Below, in pieces: positions 30,201 to 37,482 of a stretch of DNA of 64,000 nucleotides. Source of the stretch: JARRKC01 sp963723965. GTDB taxonomy: Bacteria; Acidobacteriota; UBA6911; RPQK01; JAPXNP01. The position numbers and the translations under genes were made by a program. Numbering within the stretch: position 1 is the first letter of the stretch; each line of letters opens with the position of its first letter. The notes beneath the pieces were generated by a model. It had not been told where the DNA came from. It saw only the letters and a list, made by a program, of their open reading frames with translations, and made no database searches. The DNA lies in contig CAVRSV010000015.1 in NCBI GenBank assembly GCA_963723965.1, positions 1-64,000 on the forward strand, in the 5' to 3' direction.

Positions 30201-30338
30201 GGCTCCCGGCTCAGCAGCTGCACCCCGTCGGCTCCGGGCGCCGGGGTGCTTCTTCGTTTCCGCCGGAAGGTCCGTCGTTCCCGACTCTCGGGCAGCAGGG
30301 TCTTCTGCCCCTTTTGTACTCTTCTTCTTAACGGCCAT
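27285..30338 (-). CDS. CheB-CheR fusion with coiled coil and PAS domains
   Basis: ATG 30338 with GGAG upstream gives about 1017 residues. After a charged, Ala-rich lead the protein has three parts. A CheB methylesterase domain covers roughly 60-250 (GIGSSAGGLEAL, VITHQQ, LSGAGTDGTLGA supply the Ser, His and Asp). A CheR methyltransferase follows at roughly 260-520 (ISVTSFFRDSAAFE, WVPGCATGEEAYS). The C-terminal half has a long heptad-rich coiled coil around 690-790 and PAS domains. There is no receiver domain and no methyl-accepting receptor nearby, so a classical chemotaxis role is not supported. It is better viewed as a multi-domain signalling protein working with the overlapping histidine kinase. 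Confidence 0.93.
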   Translation of the reverse strand: MAVKKKSTKGAEDPAARESGTTDLPAETKKHPGARSRRGAAAEPGAREVPSAGPQESSKIIPIVGIGSSAGGLEALQEFFSHTPTDTGIAFVVITHQQAGRVSLLPELLRKVTGMPLLEAVEGLRVKPDHVYVAVPEGLLEIGQGTLHVATLDTGRSSPGSIDHFFRHLSADREEHAICIVLSGAGTDGTLGARAIKAAGGMVMVQEPSSAKYSSMPNSAIATGLVDYVLPPAEMPRALQDYTRGPYLSGGLSRRDQSLLPSQEIQRILVQLRLQTGHDFTGYKRGTMARRIGRRMNVHQLENARDYCRYLQQNHGEGQLLLRELLISVTSFFRDSAAFEVLAEKALPGLLLRDPLHRTLRVWVPGCATGEEAYSVAILLHEQLQKVQRPVEVQIFGTDLDERAIGLARAGQYPDGISADVSPERLERYFTREDRGYRIRKEIRELLVFATQDVIKDPPFTKLDLIVCRNLLIYLESEVQRRLLPVFHYALRPGGILFLGSSESVGTSGELFETVDSRWKILRRKDTGTYAGPAPRFPAAHPKTTAIEEAAEEGPSRAVRTHISNLLERVLIERFAPTSVVVDGSGNTVFVHGRTGPYLELAQGRPTSNIFDMAREGLAPALVAALRRAQSEKKEVSWERVRVRTNHAFSLTNLSVIPIQEPEAIRGLFVITFTPVLDGPIEVEPSETESQTGREADLERELRLSRESLQTTIEEMETSNEELRSSNEELQSTNEELQSTNEEMETSKEEMQSLNEELNTVNAELSSKVEELAHANDDLKNLLNATQVATIYLDERLRVKRYTEAAKEVIPLIESDVGRPLSDLATTLRYERLVEDCRQVLATLAPRERYVTGADQRSYIVRIMPYRTSENAIKGMVITIFDLARLLNRSLEENLVREYLEGVIQTVRAPLVVLDRSLHIISASEAFLETFHFRREDVQDRRIYDLSHGTWKDDRLRQLLESTLPPRETVQGFDLERTLESGDRIVLQVNAQKIKGRDRQPILTLLAFEEVSRRGHE

Positions 30339-30682
30339 GGGTCTCCTCATGGGCGGAGTTTAGGTGAGAGGCTCCTGGTTTGCCGGTGTGTCCAGGACGG
30401 CTGGAAGAAGGAAGAGAGCCGGTCAAGATTGGTCTCCTGTCACCGATGAAAGCTGCATCGGATCACTGCGGACGGCACTCGCCGGGTAACCTTGGCTAAT
30501 CGGACGGGCCGCATCCAATTTCTCACGGCGCTGGTCGCATCGACGCCCAGTGTACTACCGCTCTCATGTCTCGTCCACCAAGTCAACTACAGACATCCCA
30601 GACGCAACTTCAGAGCCTGCCAAGAGATGGAAGAACCCCGACGGGAAATCCGCTTTTGGGCCCGAGCCGGGAGATGGGGGAT
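30339..30682. other. Intergenic region with a small hairpin
   Basis: This 344-base gap lies upstream of the CheB-CheR gene and downstream of the Lgt-like gene, both on the minus strand. It contains the short inverted repeat CCGATG-(7 bases)-CATCGG around 30443-30461. No reading frame looks protein-like. I considered a riboswitch here but could not match a known class. Confidence 0.35.
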
Positions 30683-31495
30683 TCAAGGCAGCGGGGAATT
30701 CCCTCTCGACGCTCTGTCCTCGAGACGGTCACCCGGTTTCAGGAGGGGCTCCCGTCGGCCGAGAACCCAGAGGCCGGCGGCCGCTGCGACGGTCGCAATC
30801 AGTGCGGCCCATTGAGCCGTAAACAGGGAACCGACCGTGGTCGGTGCCGTCGTGTGAATCCTGAAGGGCTCCACGACGAGACGGAAGAACCCGTACGAGA
30901 GGGCCCCGACGAGACAGACTCGACCGTCACGCAGACCCTTGTCACTGGCGTATCGGAGGAGGAAGAACGCGACGGCGGCAAACGCCGCCTCGTAGAGTTG
31001 GGTCGGATGCAGGGGCACGGTCTGACGTAGTGACGCATCCGTCCAGCCACGGACGACGTAGTCGGAAAAGAGCTCGGCCGATCGATCCAGGCGGATGCCC
31101 CAGGGCAAGTCGGTCGGCAAACCCGAGCAGCATCCCCGGAGATAACAGGACAAACGTCCGAACACCAGACCGGCAGCGGCGGCGGGAGTCACGGCATCGA
31201 GAAATCGCAGCAGCGGGAAAGGGCGCAGCCGGCTCCAGAGGGCCCAGAAGAGCAGCACCAGCAGGAGCGAGCCGAACAGCGAGTAGCCGGAAGACAGCAG
31301 ATTTGCGGAGCTGGGCGGCAGCCGATTCTCGACCAGATACCACGCCTTTCCCCCCGCGAAGATCAGGGGTGCGGCGAGGATGAGCCGGGCCGCCGCGCTT
31401 TCCCGGGTCCCTCCCTTGGCATGCCAGGCCTCGACGGCAATCACGAAACCGACCGACAGGCCGATCGCCTGCAGGATCTGGGGCAGCTCCATCAT
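30683..31495 (-). CDS. Prolipoprotein diacylglyceryl transferase-family (Lgt-like) membrane protein
   Basis: 270 residues with about seven membrane helices. Recognisable Lgt-family motifs are GRLSCYLRGCCSG and PLHPTQLYEAAFAAVAFFLL, plus the LVVEPFR region near the C-terminus. Classical Lgt attaches diacylglycerol to the lipobox Cys of prelipoproteins. This member is divergent: the first helix pair lacks the usual H-G-G-R pattern and the GCC motif is typical of a paralogous subgroup, so transferase activity on prelipoproteins is likely but not certain. The window does contain a lipoprotein substrate candidate at 7071-7544. Confidence 0.8.
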   Translation of the reverse strand: MMELPQILQAIGLSVGFVIAVEAWHAKGGTRESAAARLILAAPLIFAGGKAWYLVENRLPPSSANLLSSGYSLFGSLLLVLLFWALWSRLRPFPLLRFLDAVTPAAAAGLVFGRLSCYLRGCCSGLPTDLPWGIRLDRSAELFSDYVVRGWTDASLRQTVPLHPTQLYEAAFAAVAFFLLRYASDKGLRDGRVCLVGALSYGFFRLVVEPFRIHTTAPTTVGSLFTAQWAALIATVAAAAGLWVLGRREPLLKPGDRLEDRASRGNSPLP

Positions 31496-31548
31496 CCCTT
31501 CCTCGTTCTCATGCCGTCTCCTGTCGTTTCCGAGTATGCCGGAAAGAC

Positions 31549-32979
31549 TCAGGGAAGGTCGAGGACGACGAACTTCAGCCGGTCTCCGCGCTGGACCTGC
31601 AGGACAGCCGGGCTTCCCGACGGCAGACTCGCGAGGAGCCCCCGCAGCGCGGCGACGTTGGCGATCCCGTGGCCGTTGAGTGAGCCCAGCAGATCGCCCG
31701 CTTCGAGGCCTCCATCCGACCCCGGCATTCCGATGACCCGTGCCGTCACCAGGACACCGGCCGGTTGACGCAATTCTCCGATCATCTTCAAGAGAGACTC
31801 TTCGACGTCGATGGCCAGGACGCCAAGCTGCGTCACGAGGTCGGATTTGTCCAAGACCATCTCCAGCAGGCTGTTCAGGTCGTCGTGGCGTTCTTCGATG
31901 GTCACTGCGGCCTCGACGGGGCGGGAGCCGCGCAGAGCGCCAATCTGCAGGACCTCCCCAACGGAGTGCCGATCGATCGTCCTGAGCAGCCCATGCAGAT
32001 CCCGGAGGTCTTGTCCGTCGGCGGAGACCAGCAAGTCGCTCGGCTGCAGGCCGGCCCGGTCGGCCGGGCCCCCGGGTTCCACGTCTTCGAGGATGACGCC
32101 CCAGTCCCGTGGCAAGTTGAGCCCGGCGGCCAGAGAGGGCGTGACGGAAAGTGGAGCGATGCCGATGTGCCCATGATGGATGCTCCCGAACTGGCGAAGT
32201 TCCGCATAGACCCTCTTGACGAGATTGGCCGGAATGGCAAAGCCGATCCCTTCGCTTCCCCCGGACTGAGAGAGGATGAAGGTGTTGATGCCGGCCAGCC
32301 TGCCCTGCGCATCGACCAGGGGTCCGCCGCTGTTGCCGGGGTTGATCGGCGCGTCCGTCTGGATGTACACCGACGCATCATCGGGCTCGAGTTGCCGTTC
32401 GGCGGAACTGATCACACCCATGGTCACCGAATCCTCGAGGGCCATCGGATTTCCGAACGCCAGCACGATCTGGCCCTGACGCAGGGCGTCCGAATCCGCC
32501 AGGACGAGCGGTACGAGTCCGCTGCGGTCGATCTTGATGACCGCCAGATCGGCGTCCTGGTCTAATCCGACCAGGGTCGCAGGGGCGGATTTCTTCTGGG
32601 TGAGGTTCGCACCACCCTCGCCCTGCTGGGGGTTGCTCTCGTTGAGCCAGACCTCGATATGACGTGCGCCTTTCACGACGTGGGCGTTCGTGACGATGAA
32701 CCCCTCGCTGTCGAGCACCACCCCGGAACCGGTTCCGCGCTGGGGAGCGACGGAGCCCTCCCCCATCCCCTCGACGGCGCCGTAACCAATGGTACGGATT
32801 TGAACCAGGGACGGCCGAATTCTCCTTGCCAGCTCGGCCAGGGAGGCGCTGAGGCTCTGGATGGTCTCGGTATCGTCGGATTGGCTGCCGGACTGACCGA
32901 AGTCGAAATCCGGAAAGAACATTGTGAGGGAAAGCGTTAGCAGCGGAAGAGCGCCCAATCGAGTCGGTCGATCCAGCAT
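31549..32979 (-). CDS. HtrA/DegP-like trypsin-fold serine protease with PDZ domain
   Basis: ATG 32979 is preceded by AAAGGGAGA; the product has 476 residues. After a signal peptide (LGALPLLTLSLTMFF) comes a trypsin-like domain with the full triad: His in FIVTNAHVVKGA, Asp in DADLAVIKID and Ser in INPGNSGGPLVD. A PDZ domain follows (GLQPSDLLVSADGQDLRDL) and a second, degenerate PDZ-like segment ends the protein (GLEAGDLLGSLNGHGI). It should be periplasmic or anchored at the membrane and act in envelope protein quality control. No sigma-E-type regulator is adjacent. Confidence 0.93.
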   Translation of the reverse strand: MLDRPTRLGALPLLTLSLTMFFPDFDFGQSGSQSDDTETIQSLSASLAELARRIRPSLVQIRTIGYGAVEGMGEGSVAPQRGTGSGVVLDSEGFIVTNAHVVKGARHIEVWLNESNPQQGEGGANLTQKKSAPATLVGLDQDADLAVIKIDRSGLVPLVLADSDALRQGQIVLAFGNPMALEDSVTMGVISSAERQLEPDDASVYIQTDAPINPGNSGGPLVDAQGRLAGINTFILSQSGGSEGIGFAIPANLVKRVYAELRQFGSIHHGHIGIAPLSVTPSLAAGLNLPRDWGVILEDVEPGGPADRAGLQPSDLLVSADGQDLRDLHGLLRTIDRHSVGEVLQIGALRGSRPVEAAVTIEERHDDLNSLLEMVLDKSDLVTQLGVLAIDVEESLLKMIGELRQPAGVLVTARVIGMPGSDGGLEAGDLLGSLNGHGIANVAALRGLLASLPSGSPAVLQVQRGDRLKFVVLDLP

Positions 32980-33114
32980 GATTTTTCTCCCTTTGTGTCC
33001 CGATGCCACTCTATCGCAACCGTCTCGAGCTTGAGACGTGGAGATTCGGGATTTTCGGTTCGGTGGCGGGGAGTCCCTCACTGCATTCGGGCGTCTGGCG
33101 CCCCAAAATCGTAA

Positions 33115-33140
33115 ATCTCAATTCTCAATTCTCAATTCTC
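33115..33140. repeat. Short 7-bp tandem repeat (ATTCTCA)
   Basis: About three and a half copies of the unit ATTCTCA occur directly behind the TRAP permease remnant, between it and the protease gene. The copies are nearly exact. Its position at the end of a decayed gene suggests slippage after loss of selection. Confidence 0.6.
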
Positions 33141-33476
33141 GAACCTCCATCTCCCAGTCCCGAGCTTCCCGGGGAGCCAGAGCGTCAAGGGTGGAACGTA
33201 GGTGACCAGGACGACGGCGAGCGTTCGGATGCCGAGGAAGGGCAGAGCCGCCCGGTAGACCTCGTCGAGGCGACGATCGTCACTCCGCTGCCGCCGGTGA
33301 AACTCGTAAAGAAGGCGCAGGCGAAGATGGCGACGACGGCCACCCCTCCCGGCGCCCAGCCGAAGACCGCTCGAAACAGGGCGACCAGTCGCTTCGGCGT
33401 CTCCCCGGCCGCCAGGGCAAGCCAAACCGCGATGGAATCGATCCAGAGGTTGCGCATGGCCATCCTCACGGAACAA
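33132..33476 (-). pseudogene. Remnant of TRAP transporter large permease (DctM family)
   Basis: Two pieces of a DctM-type permease lie side by side in different frames. The first (33469 down to about 33275) contains DSIAVWLALAAGETPKRLV and FGWAPGGVAVVAIFACAFF followed by TGGSGVTIVA. The second (about 33272 to 33132) contains DEVYRAALPFLGIRTLAVVL and PPLTLWLPGKLG, which looks like the extreme C-terminus of the family. The central several hundred residues and the N-terminus are absent. No small permease or solute-binding gene remains. It is a deletion remnant, unlike the one-base frameshifts elsewhere in the window. Confidence 0.65.
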
Positions 33477-33533
33477 CGGCTGCGTTGGCGTTGACCCGGT
33501 CGAGCGATCCGCCCCGGCTTCTGACTCCGGATA

Positions 33534-33983
33534 CTATCGGGTGGCCGTCAGGCGGCTGTCCAGCCAGCGCTCCAGGTCCGGCTTGGGCAGGGCTCCGGCA
33601 AGCTGATCGATCAATTGGCCCTTGTGAAAGAGCATCAGGGTCGGAATCGACCGGATGCCGAAGTCAGCCGCCAGGGCCGGCTCTTCTTCAGTGTTCACCT
33701 TGCCGATTCTGAGGTGTCCGGCCCTGTCGCGCGCCAGCTCCTCGAGAACGGGCGCGATCATGCGGCAGGGAGCGCACCAGGCCGCCCAGAAATCGACGAG
33801 CACGCTGCCCGGCCACTTCTCGACCTCCTCTTTGAAGTTTGCCGAAGTGATCCGGATCGGCTTGCCCGTGAGTTCGAGCGGTGTCTTGCACCGGCCGCAG
33901 GTCGGCTGCATCGAGGATCCAACGATGCGGACCCGGTTGATGGCCCCACAGGACGGACAGCGAATGATCAGCGGTTCAGTCAT
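33534..33983 (-). CDS. trxC: Thioredoxin 2 (zinc-ribbon thioredoxin)
   Basis: 149 residues. The N-terminal 35 residues hold two CxxC pairs (CPSCGA and CGRCKT) that bind zinc, as in E. coli Trx2. The thioredoxin fold follows, with the active site DFWAAWCAPCRMIAPVL and the cis-Pro loop SIPTLMLF. It reduces disulfides in the cytoplasm and resists oxidative stress through its zinc module. It stands alone next to the TRAP permease remnant and is divergent from the Tat-exported aldo/keto reductase. Confidence 0.95.
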   Translation of the reverse strand: MTEPLIIRCPSCGAINRVRIVGSSMQPTCGRCKTPLELTGKPIRITSANFKEEVEKWPGSVLVDFWAAWCAPCRMIAPVLEELARDRAGHLRIGKVNTEEEPALAADFGIRSIPTLMLFHKGQLIDQLAGALPKPDLERWLDSRLTATR

Positions 33984-34092
33984 CCTGGAACCTCCTGCCT
34001 ACCAGCTTACTTCGTCCGAATCCAAAAGACACGCCGTCCCGAGTGCGACGGGCATCCTGCTTGTTCTCGGAGAGGTCGGGGGGGACCGTGTT

Positions 34093-34156
34093 GGACGGGA
34101 GGACGGGAGGACGGGAGGACGGGAGGATGGGAGGATGGGAGGATGGGAGGATGGGA
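34093..34156. repeat. 8-bp tandem repeat, eight units
   Basis: Eight perfect-length units: four GGACGGGA followed by four GGATGGGA. The single C/T difference splits the array cleanly into two blocks, suggesting expansion of a variant unit by slippage. It lies in the 338-base divergent region between trxC and the aldo/keto reductase gene, about 165 bases before the latter's start. Changes in copy number would alter promoter spacing. The remainder of the region shows no gene. Confidence 0.9.
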
Positions 34157-34321
34157 GAGCCGGAGCGGCAGATAGATGGACGGGCGGGTCCGGTTCTCTG
34201 ATTCTCGCGCGGCCCGTTCTCAGGTTCGCCGTCCTGCCTCGAATCCAGGTGATTGACCGGCGGCCGATCCTGGTCGAGAATAGCTGCAGCTGTGAGATCC
34301 CCAACCAAGGAGGACTTCGTG

Positions 34322-35815
34322 ATGAGCAGTTCCGTGACCCGTCGTCGCTTTCTGAAAACTTCGGCAGCAACTCTGGCCGGCTGCGCGGCCGCCCCATACC
34401 TGGGCTGCGGCAAGGTGGCGGTAGCCAGTCCGATGACCCGGATGCTGGGACGAACCGGATTCGAGGTCACCACGTTGGGGCTCGGCGGTCAGGCTTCGCT
34501 TCAGTGGACACCCGACGGCATCGACCCGGTCGCGATCATTGCGAAGGCCTACGAACTGGGCGTGACCTACTTCGATACCTCGAACGTCTATGGCCCCAGC
34601 CAGATGAATTACGGAAAGGCCTTCCGTGCCCTGAACCTGGTCCCCGGTCTGGCGGGCTATGACGAGAAGGCAAGGCGCAGCATCCACCTGGCCAGCAAGA
34701 CCATGGTTCGTCACGCCCGGGGATCCAGTCCCGACGTGCGGGACGTGTCGCAAGGTCCCGCCGGTTCCCGCACGATCGACGATCTGCACCGCACCCTCAC
34801 CCAGGTTTTCGGCGACGGAGAAGGAGCCTATCCGGACGACGCCTATCTCGATGTATTCTTCATCCACAACCTCACTACCTTGGCCGAGGTCGACGCGATC
34901 TATCAGGGGGTCCAGGACCCGGATCCCAATGCTGAACGGATCGGAGCGCTGGCGGCCCTGCGCGATTTTCGGGACGGAACCAACCTGACGGGCCTGAATC
35001 CGGCGGAAGAAAAGCGGATCCGGCACATCGGCATCTCGGGACATTTCTCCTCGCCCGTGCTGATGGAGGCCCTGCAGCGCGACGAGAACGACAACCTCAT
35101 CGACGCCATGCTGGTCGCCATCAACGCCAACGACCGTCGCTATCTCTCTCACCAGTACAATGCCATTCCGGTGGCGCGGGCCAAGAACGTGGGGATCGTC
35201 GCCATGAAGGTGTTCGCCGACGGTGCCATGTACACCAAGGACGCGCACTGGTCGCGAGTCCCCCAGGACGTCGTCCTGACAGTCGGCGACGCGCAGGTTC
35301 CCAGTCGCTCCCTCGTCGAATACAGCCTGTCCACGCCCGGTATCGGCACGGCGATCATCGGAACGGGACGGATCAGCAAGGACGGGCGTGATTGCCAGTT
35401 GGAGCAGAACCTCTCGGCGGCCCAGATCGCACCGGAATCCCTGGGAGCCGGCGACCGGGCGCAAATCGAAGGACTGGCGCAGCGCGCCAAGAACGGCGAC
35501 ACGAACTGGTTCCAGGTGCCGAGTCAGCCGCTGGGTGCTCCCCGCGAAGCTGCCGTCCAGGCCGTGGCCCGGGACAATGGCTCCGTCGCCCGCCTCACCT
35601 GGCAGACGGCCTACGCAGCGGACGAGCCGATCGTCCACTATCAGATCCTGCGCGACGGCGAGCCGGTGGGACAGGTCGAGCACACGCCCCAGACCACCAA
35701 GGCGCCCTTCGAGTTCGTGGATTCGGTCGAACCGTCCCGGGCTGCCTACAAGGTCGTGACCGTCGATGCCGCGGGGAAGACGGCCGAGAGCGACGAACTG
35801 CGGTTGCCGGCCTGA
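34322..35815 (+). CDS. Tat-exported aldo/keto reductase with C-terminal Fn3-like domain
   Basis: ATG 34322 with AGGAGG upstream gives 497 residues. The Tat signal is TRRRFLKTSAATLAGCAAAP. The aldo/keto reductase barrel follows (MTRMLGRTGFEVTTLGLGG, ELGVTYFDTSNVYG with catalytic Asp and Tyr, IRHIGISGHF, GTAIIGTGR). A beta-sandwich of about 85 residues ends the protein (VARLTWQTAYAADEPIVHYQ), resembling fibronectin type III. Export by Tat suggests an NADP cofactor loaded before transport, and the Fn3-like tail may bind polysaccharide or the envelope. The substrate is unknown; a sugar aldehyde is plausible given the glycosidase context. Confidence 0.88.
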   Translation: MSSSVTRRRFLKTSAATLAGCAAAPYLGCGKVAVASPMTRMLGRTGFEVTTLGLGGQASLQWTPDGIDPVAIIAKAYELGVTYFDTSNVYGPSQMNYGKAFRALNLVPGLAGYDEKARRSIHLASKTMVRHARGSSPDVRDVSQGPAGSRTIDDLHRTLTQVFGDGEGAYPDDAYLDVFFIHNLTTLAEVDAIYQGVQDPDPNAERIGALAALRDFRDGTNLTGLNPAEEKRIRHIGISGHFSSPVLMEALQRDENDNLIDAMLVAINANDRRYLSHQYNAIPVARAKNVGIVAMKVFADGAMYTKDAHWSRVPQDVVLTVGDAQVPSRSLVEYSLSTPGIGTAIIGTGRISKDGRDCQLEQNLSAAQIAPESLGAGDRAQIEGLAQRAKNGDTNWFQVPSQPLGAPREAAVQAVARDNGSVARLTWQTAYAADEPIVHYQILRDGEPVGQVEHTPQTTKAPFEFVDSVEPSRAAYKVVTVDAAGKTAESDELRLPA

Positions 35816-35881
35816 GGCTCCGTTGGTGGGGGCGAACCCGGAGGGAGGGGGCACGGCTCGTTTGGGCCGGCCCTCCGCCAC

Positions 35882-37348
35882 TCAGGCCCGCAGCGCCTCT
35901 CCCAGTCGACGGCATCCTTCGTCGATTTGCGGTTCGTCGAGGCAGGAAATGGATAGACGACACTGAGGTACAGCGGGCGGCGCCGCGAAGAAGCGGCTGC
36001 CCGGGGCGACTCTCACTCCGGCATCCTCGAGCCTGCTGACGATCGTGGTCTCGCCTCCGTGAGAGGACGGGAGTGTCAACCACAGCAGGTAACCCCCTCC
36101 GGGACGGGTCCAATGGGCGTTTCCCCCCAGATGGGTGTCGAGACCGTGCAGCAGGGTCTGCATCCTTCGGCGATAGATGCGGTGCATGCGGCGAAGGTAG
36201 ACCTCGAACTGACCTCCTGCGCAAAATCGCGCTGCCGCTGCCTGAGCCAGGGTGTTTCCGGCCAGACACATCGCTTCCTGGATGGCGCTGATGGACTCCG
36301 CCGCGCGGCGCGGAGCGACGAGCCATCCGACTCGGAGTCCCGGGAAGACGACCTTTGAAAACGTCCCGACGTAGAGCACGATGCCGTGGGTGTCCATGGA
36401 CTTGATCGGCAGCACCGCCTGGCCGAAGTACTTCATGTCCTCCTCGAATCCGTCCTCGAGGATCGGCACGCGATAGCGCTCGCAGAGTTCCAGAAGCTGT
36501 TCGCGATGGGCCTGACTCGTTGTGATGCCCGTCGGATTCTGAAAGTTCGGCATAGTGTAAACGAGGCGGGGGCCCCTTTGCAGGGCCCGCCCCAGGAGTT
36601 CGAGATCCAGGCCGTCCTCCCGCATGGGAATCTCTATCGGAACCAGACCGTGGAGGCGCAACAAGGCGTGCAGCATCCCGTAGCTGGGTGCTTCGAGCAC
36701 GACCTCGTCGCCGGGACGGCACAGGAGTCGCATCACCAGGTCGAGGGCTTGTTGGGCACCGGCTGTGATGACCACCTCGTCCACCTCGACGGAGACGCCG
36801 TGTGCGCGCATGCGCCGGGCGATGACCTCGCGCAGGGGGCGCCAGCCCGCCGCCTCCGTGTAGTCGAAGGCAGCTCCCCGCAGTCGGCGCAGGACAGTCT
36901 TGATGCAGCGTCGCAGTTCGTCGGAGGGAGCGAGAGCCGGATCTGCCGCCAGGCGTTCGAAGTCGATCTTGGGTTCTCCGGGTCGCGGATCCGCGGGCCG
37001 ACGCTCCGGCCGAGTTTCGAGGGCGAACACGGCGGAGTTGGCCGCGGTCGGCCAGTCGATCAAGGCCTCGGAGGGCGATGCCGGTGCTCGGCGGGTGAGA
37101 GAGCGCGCGCGGAGCCGCACCGTTGTGTAAGATCCGGCTCGACTTTCGAGATATCCGAGGGCGCGCACCTCCTCGTAGGCCCGCACCACCGTCGAACGGT
37201 GGACGCCCAGGGTTTCCGCCAGCGCTCGGGTTGCGGGTAGGCGCTCTCCGGCAGTCAGCGTCCCCTCTTCGATCAGCGACACGATGCGGGCACAGATCTG
37301 CTGGTACAGGGCCGTCTCGTTTGAACGGTCGAGCCGGAAGTGGACCAT
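35882..37348 (-). CDS. MocR-family regulator (GntR HTH fused to PLP aminotransferase fold)
   Basis: 488 residues; ATG 37348 has GAGGTGA upstream. Residues 1-80 are a GntR winged helix (LYQQICARIVSLIEEGTLTA, TRALAETLGVHRSTVVRAYE). Residues 110-488 have the type I aminotransferase fold, with ITAGAQQALDLVMRLL, YTMPNFQNPTG and the PLP-lysine motif VGTFSKVVFPGLRVGW. MocR proteins sense pyridoxal phosphate or amino acids and often control a divergent gene, here the methyltransferase. The best known relative is PdxR; no pdxST genes are present. Confidence 0.94.
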   Translation of the reverse strand: MVHFRLDRSNETALYQQICARIVSLIEEGTLTAGERLPATRALAETLGVHRSTVVRAYEEVRALGYLESRAGSYTTVRLRARSLTRRAPASPSEALIDWPTAANSAVFALETRPERRPADPRPGEPKIDFERLAADPALAPSDELRRCIKTVLRRLRGAAFDYTEAAGWRPLREVIARRMRAHGVSVEVDEVVITAGAQQALDLVMRLLCRPGDEVVLEAPSYGMLHALLRLHGLVPIEIPMREDGLDLELLGRALQRGPRLVYTMPNFQNPTGITTSQAHREQLLELCERYRVPILEDGFEEDMKYFGQAVLPIKSMDTHGIVLYVGTFSKVVFPGLRVGWLVAPRRAAESISAIQEAMCLAGNTLAQAAAARFCAGGQFEVYLRRMHRIYRRRMQTLLHGLDTHLGGNAHWTRPGGGYLLWLTLPSSHGGETTIVSRLEDAGVRVAPGSRFFAAPPAVPQCRLSISCLDEPQIDEGCRRLGEALRA

Positions 37349-37482
37349 GGTTCACCTCGGGAAATCATGAATTGGTTGCTTCATAAAAATATAAATTGGA
37401 GCTTTTGAAAATACCGAAAATATACGATCCTCTCGGGGATATCCACGGATTCTTTGAGCCGAAGGGGGCGAGGGGGACGGTG
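37349..37482. promoter_or_regulatory. Divergent promoter region of MocR regulator and methyltransferase
   Basis: This segment is strikingly AT-rich compared with its surroundings, especially 37371-37430. It contains two similar direct elements, AATTGGTTGCTT at 37371-37382 and AATTGGAGCTT at 37395-37405, about 24 bases apart. MocR regulators commonly bind direct repeats in such divergent regions, so these are candidate operators. The promoter boxes themselves are not clear. Confidence 0.4.

Noticed and set aside
28398..30449. Long forward-strand open frame (683 codons) opposite the CheB-CheR gene
   Set aside because: It is an antisense shadow: the opposite strand encodes clear CheB and CheR motifs, and the forward translation has no domains or signal.
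30435..30500. Possible riboswitch upstream of the CheB-CheR gene
   Set aside because: Only one short 6-bp stem is clear; the bases do not match the cyclic-di-GMP or other riboswitch patterns I know.
34093..34156. Possible CRISPR or coding repeat
   Set aside because: Units are only 8 bp with no spacers, and translation through it gives low-complexity sequence without a supported start.
34220..35881. Minus-strand open frame (553 codons) opposite the aldo/keto reductase
   Set aside because: Shadow of a well-supported gene; its N-terminus even runs through intergenic DNA and the tandem repeat.
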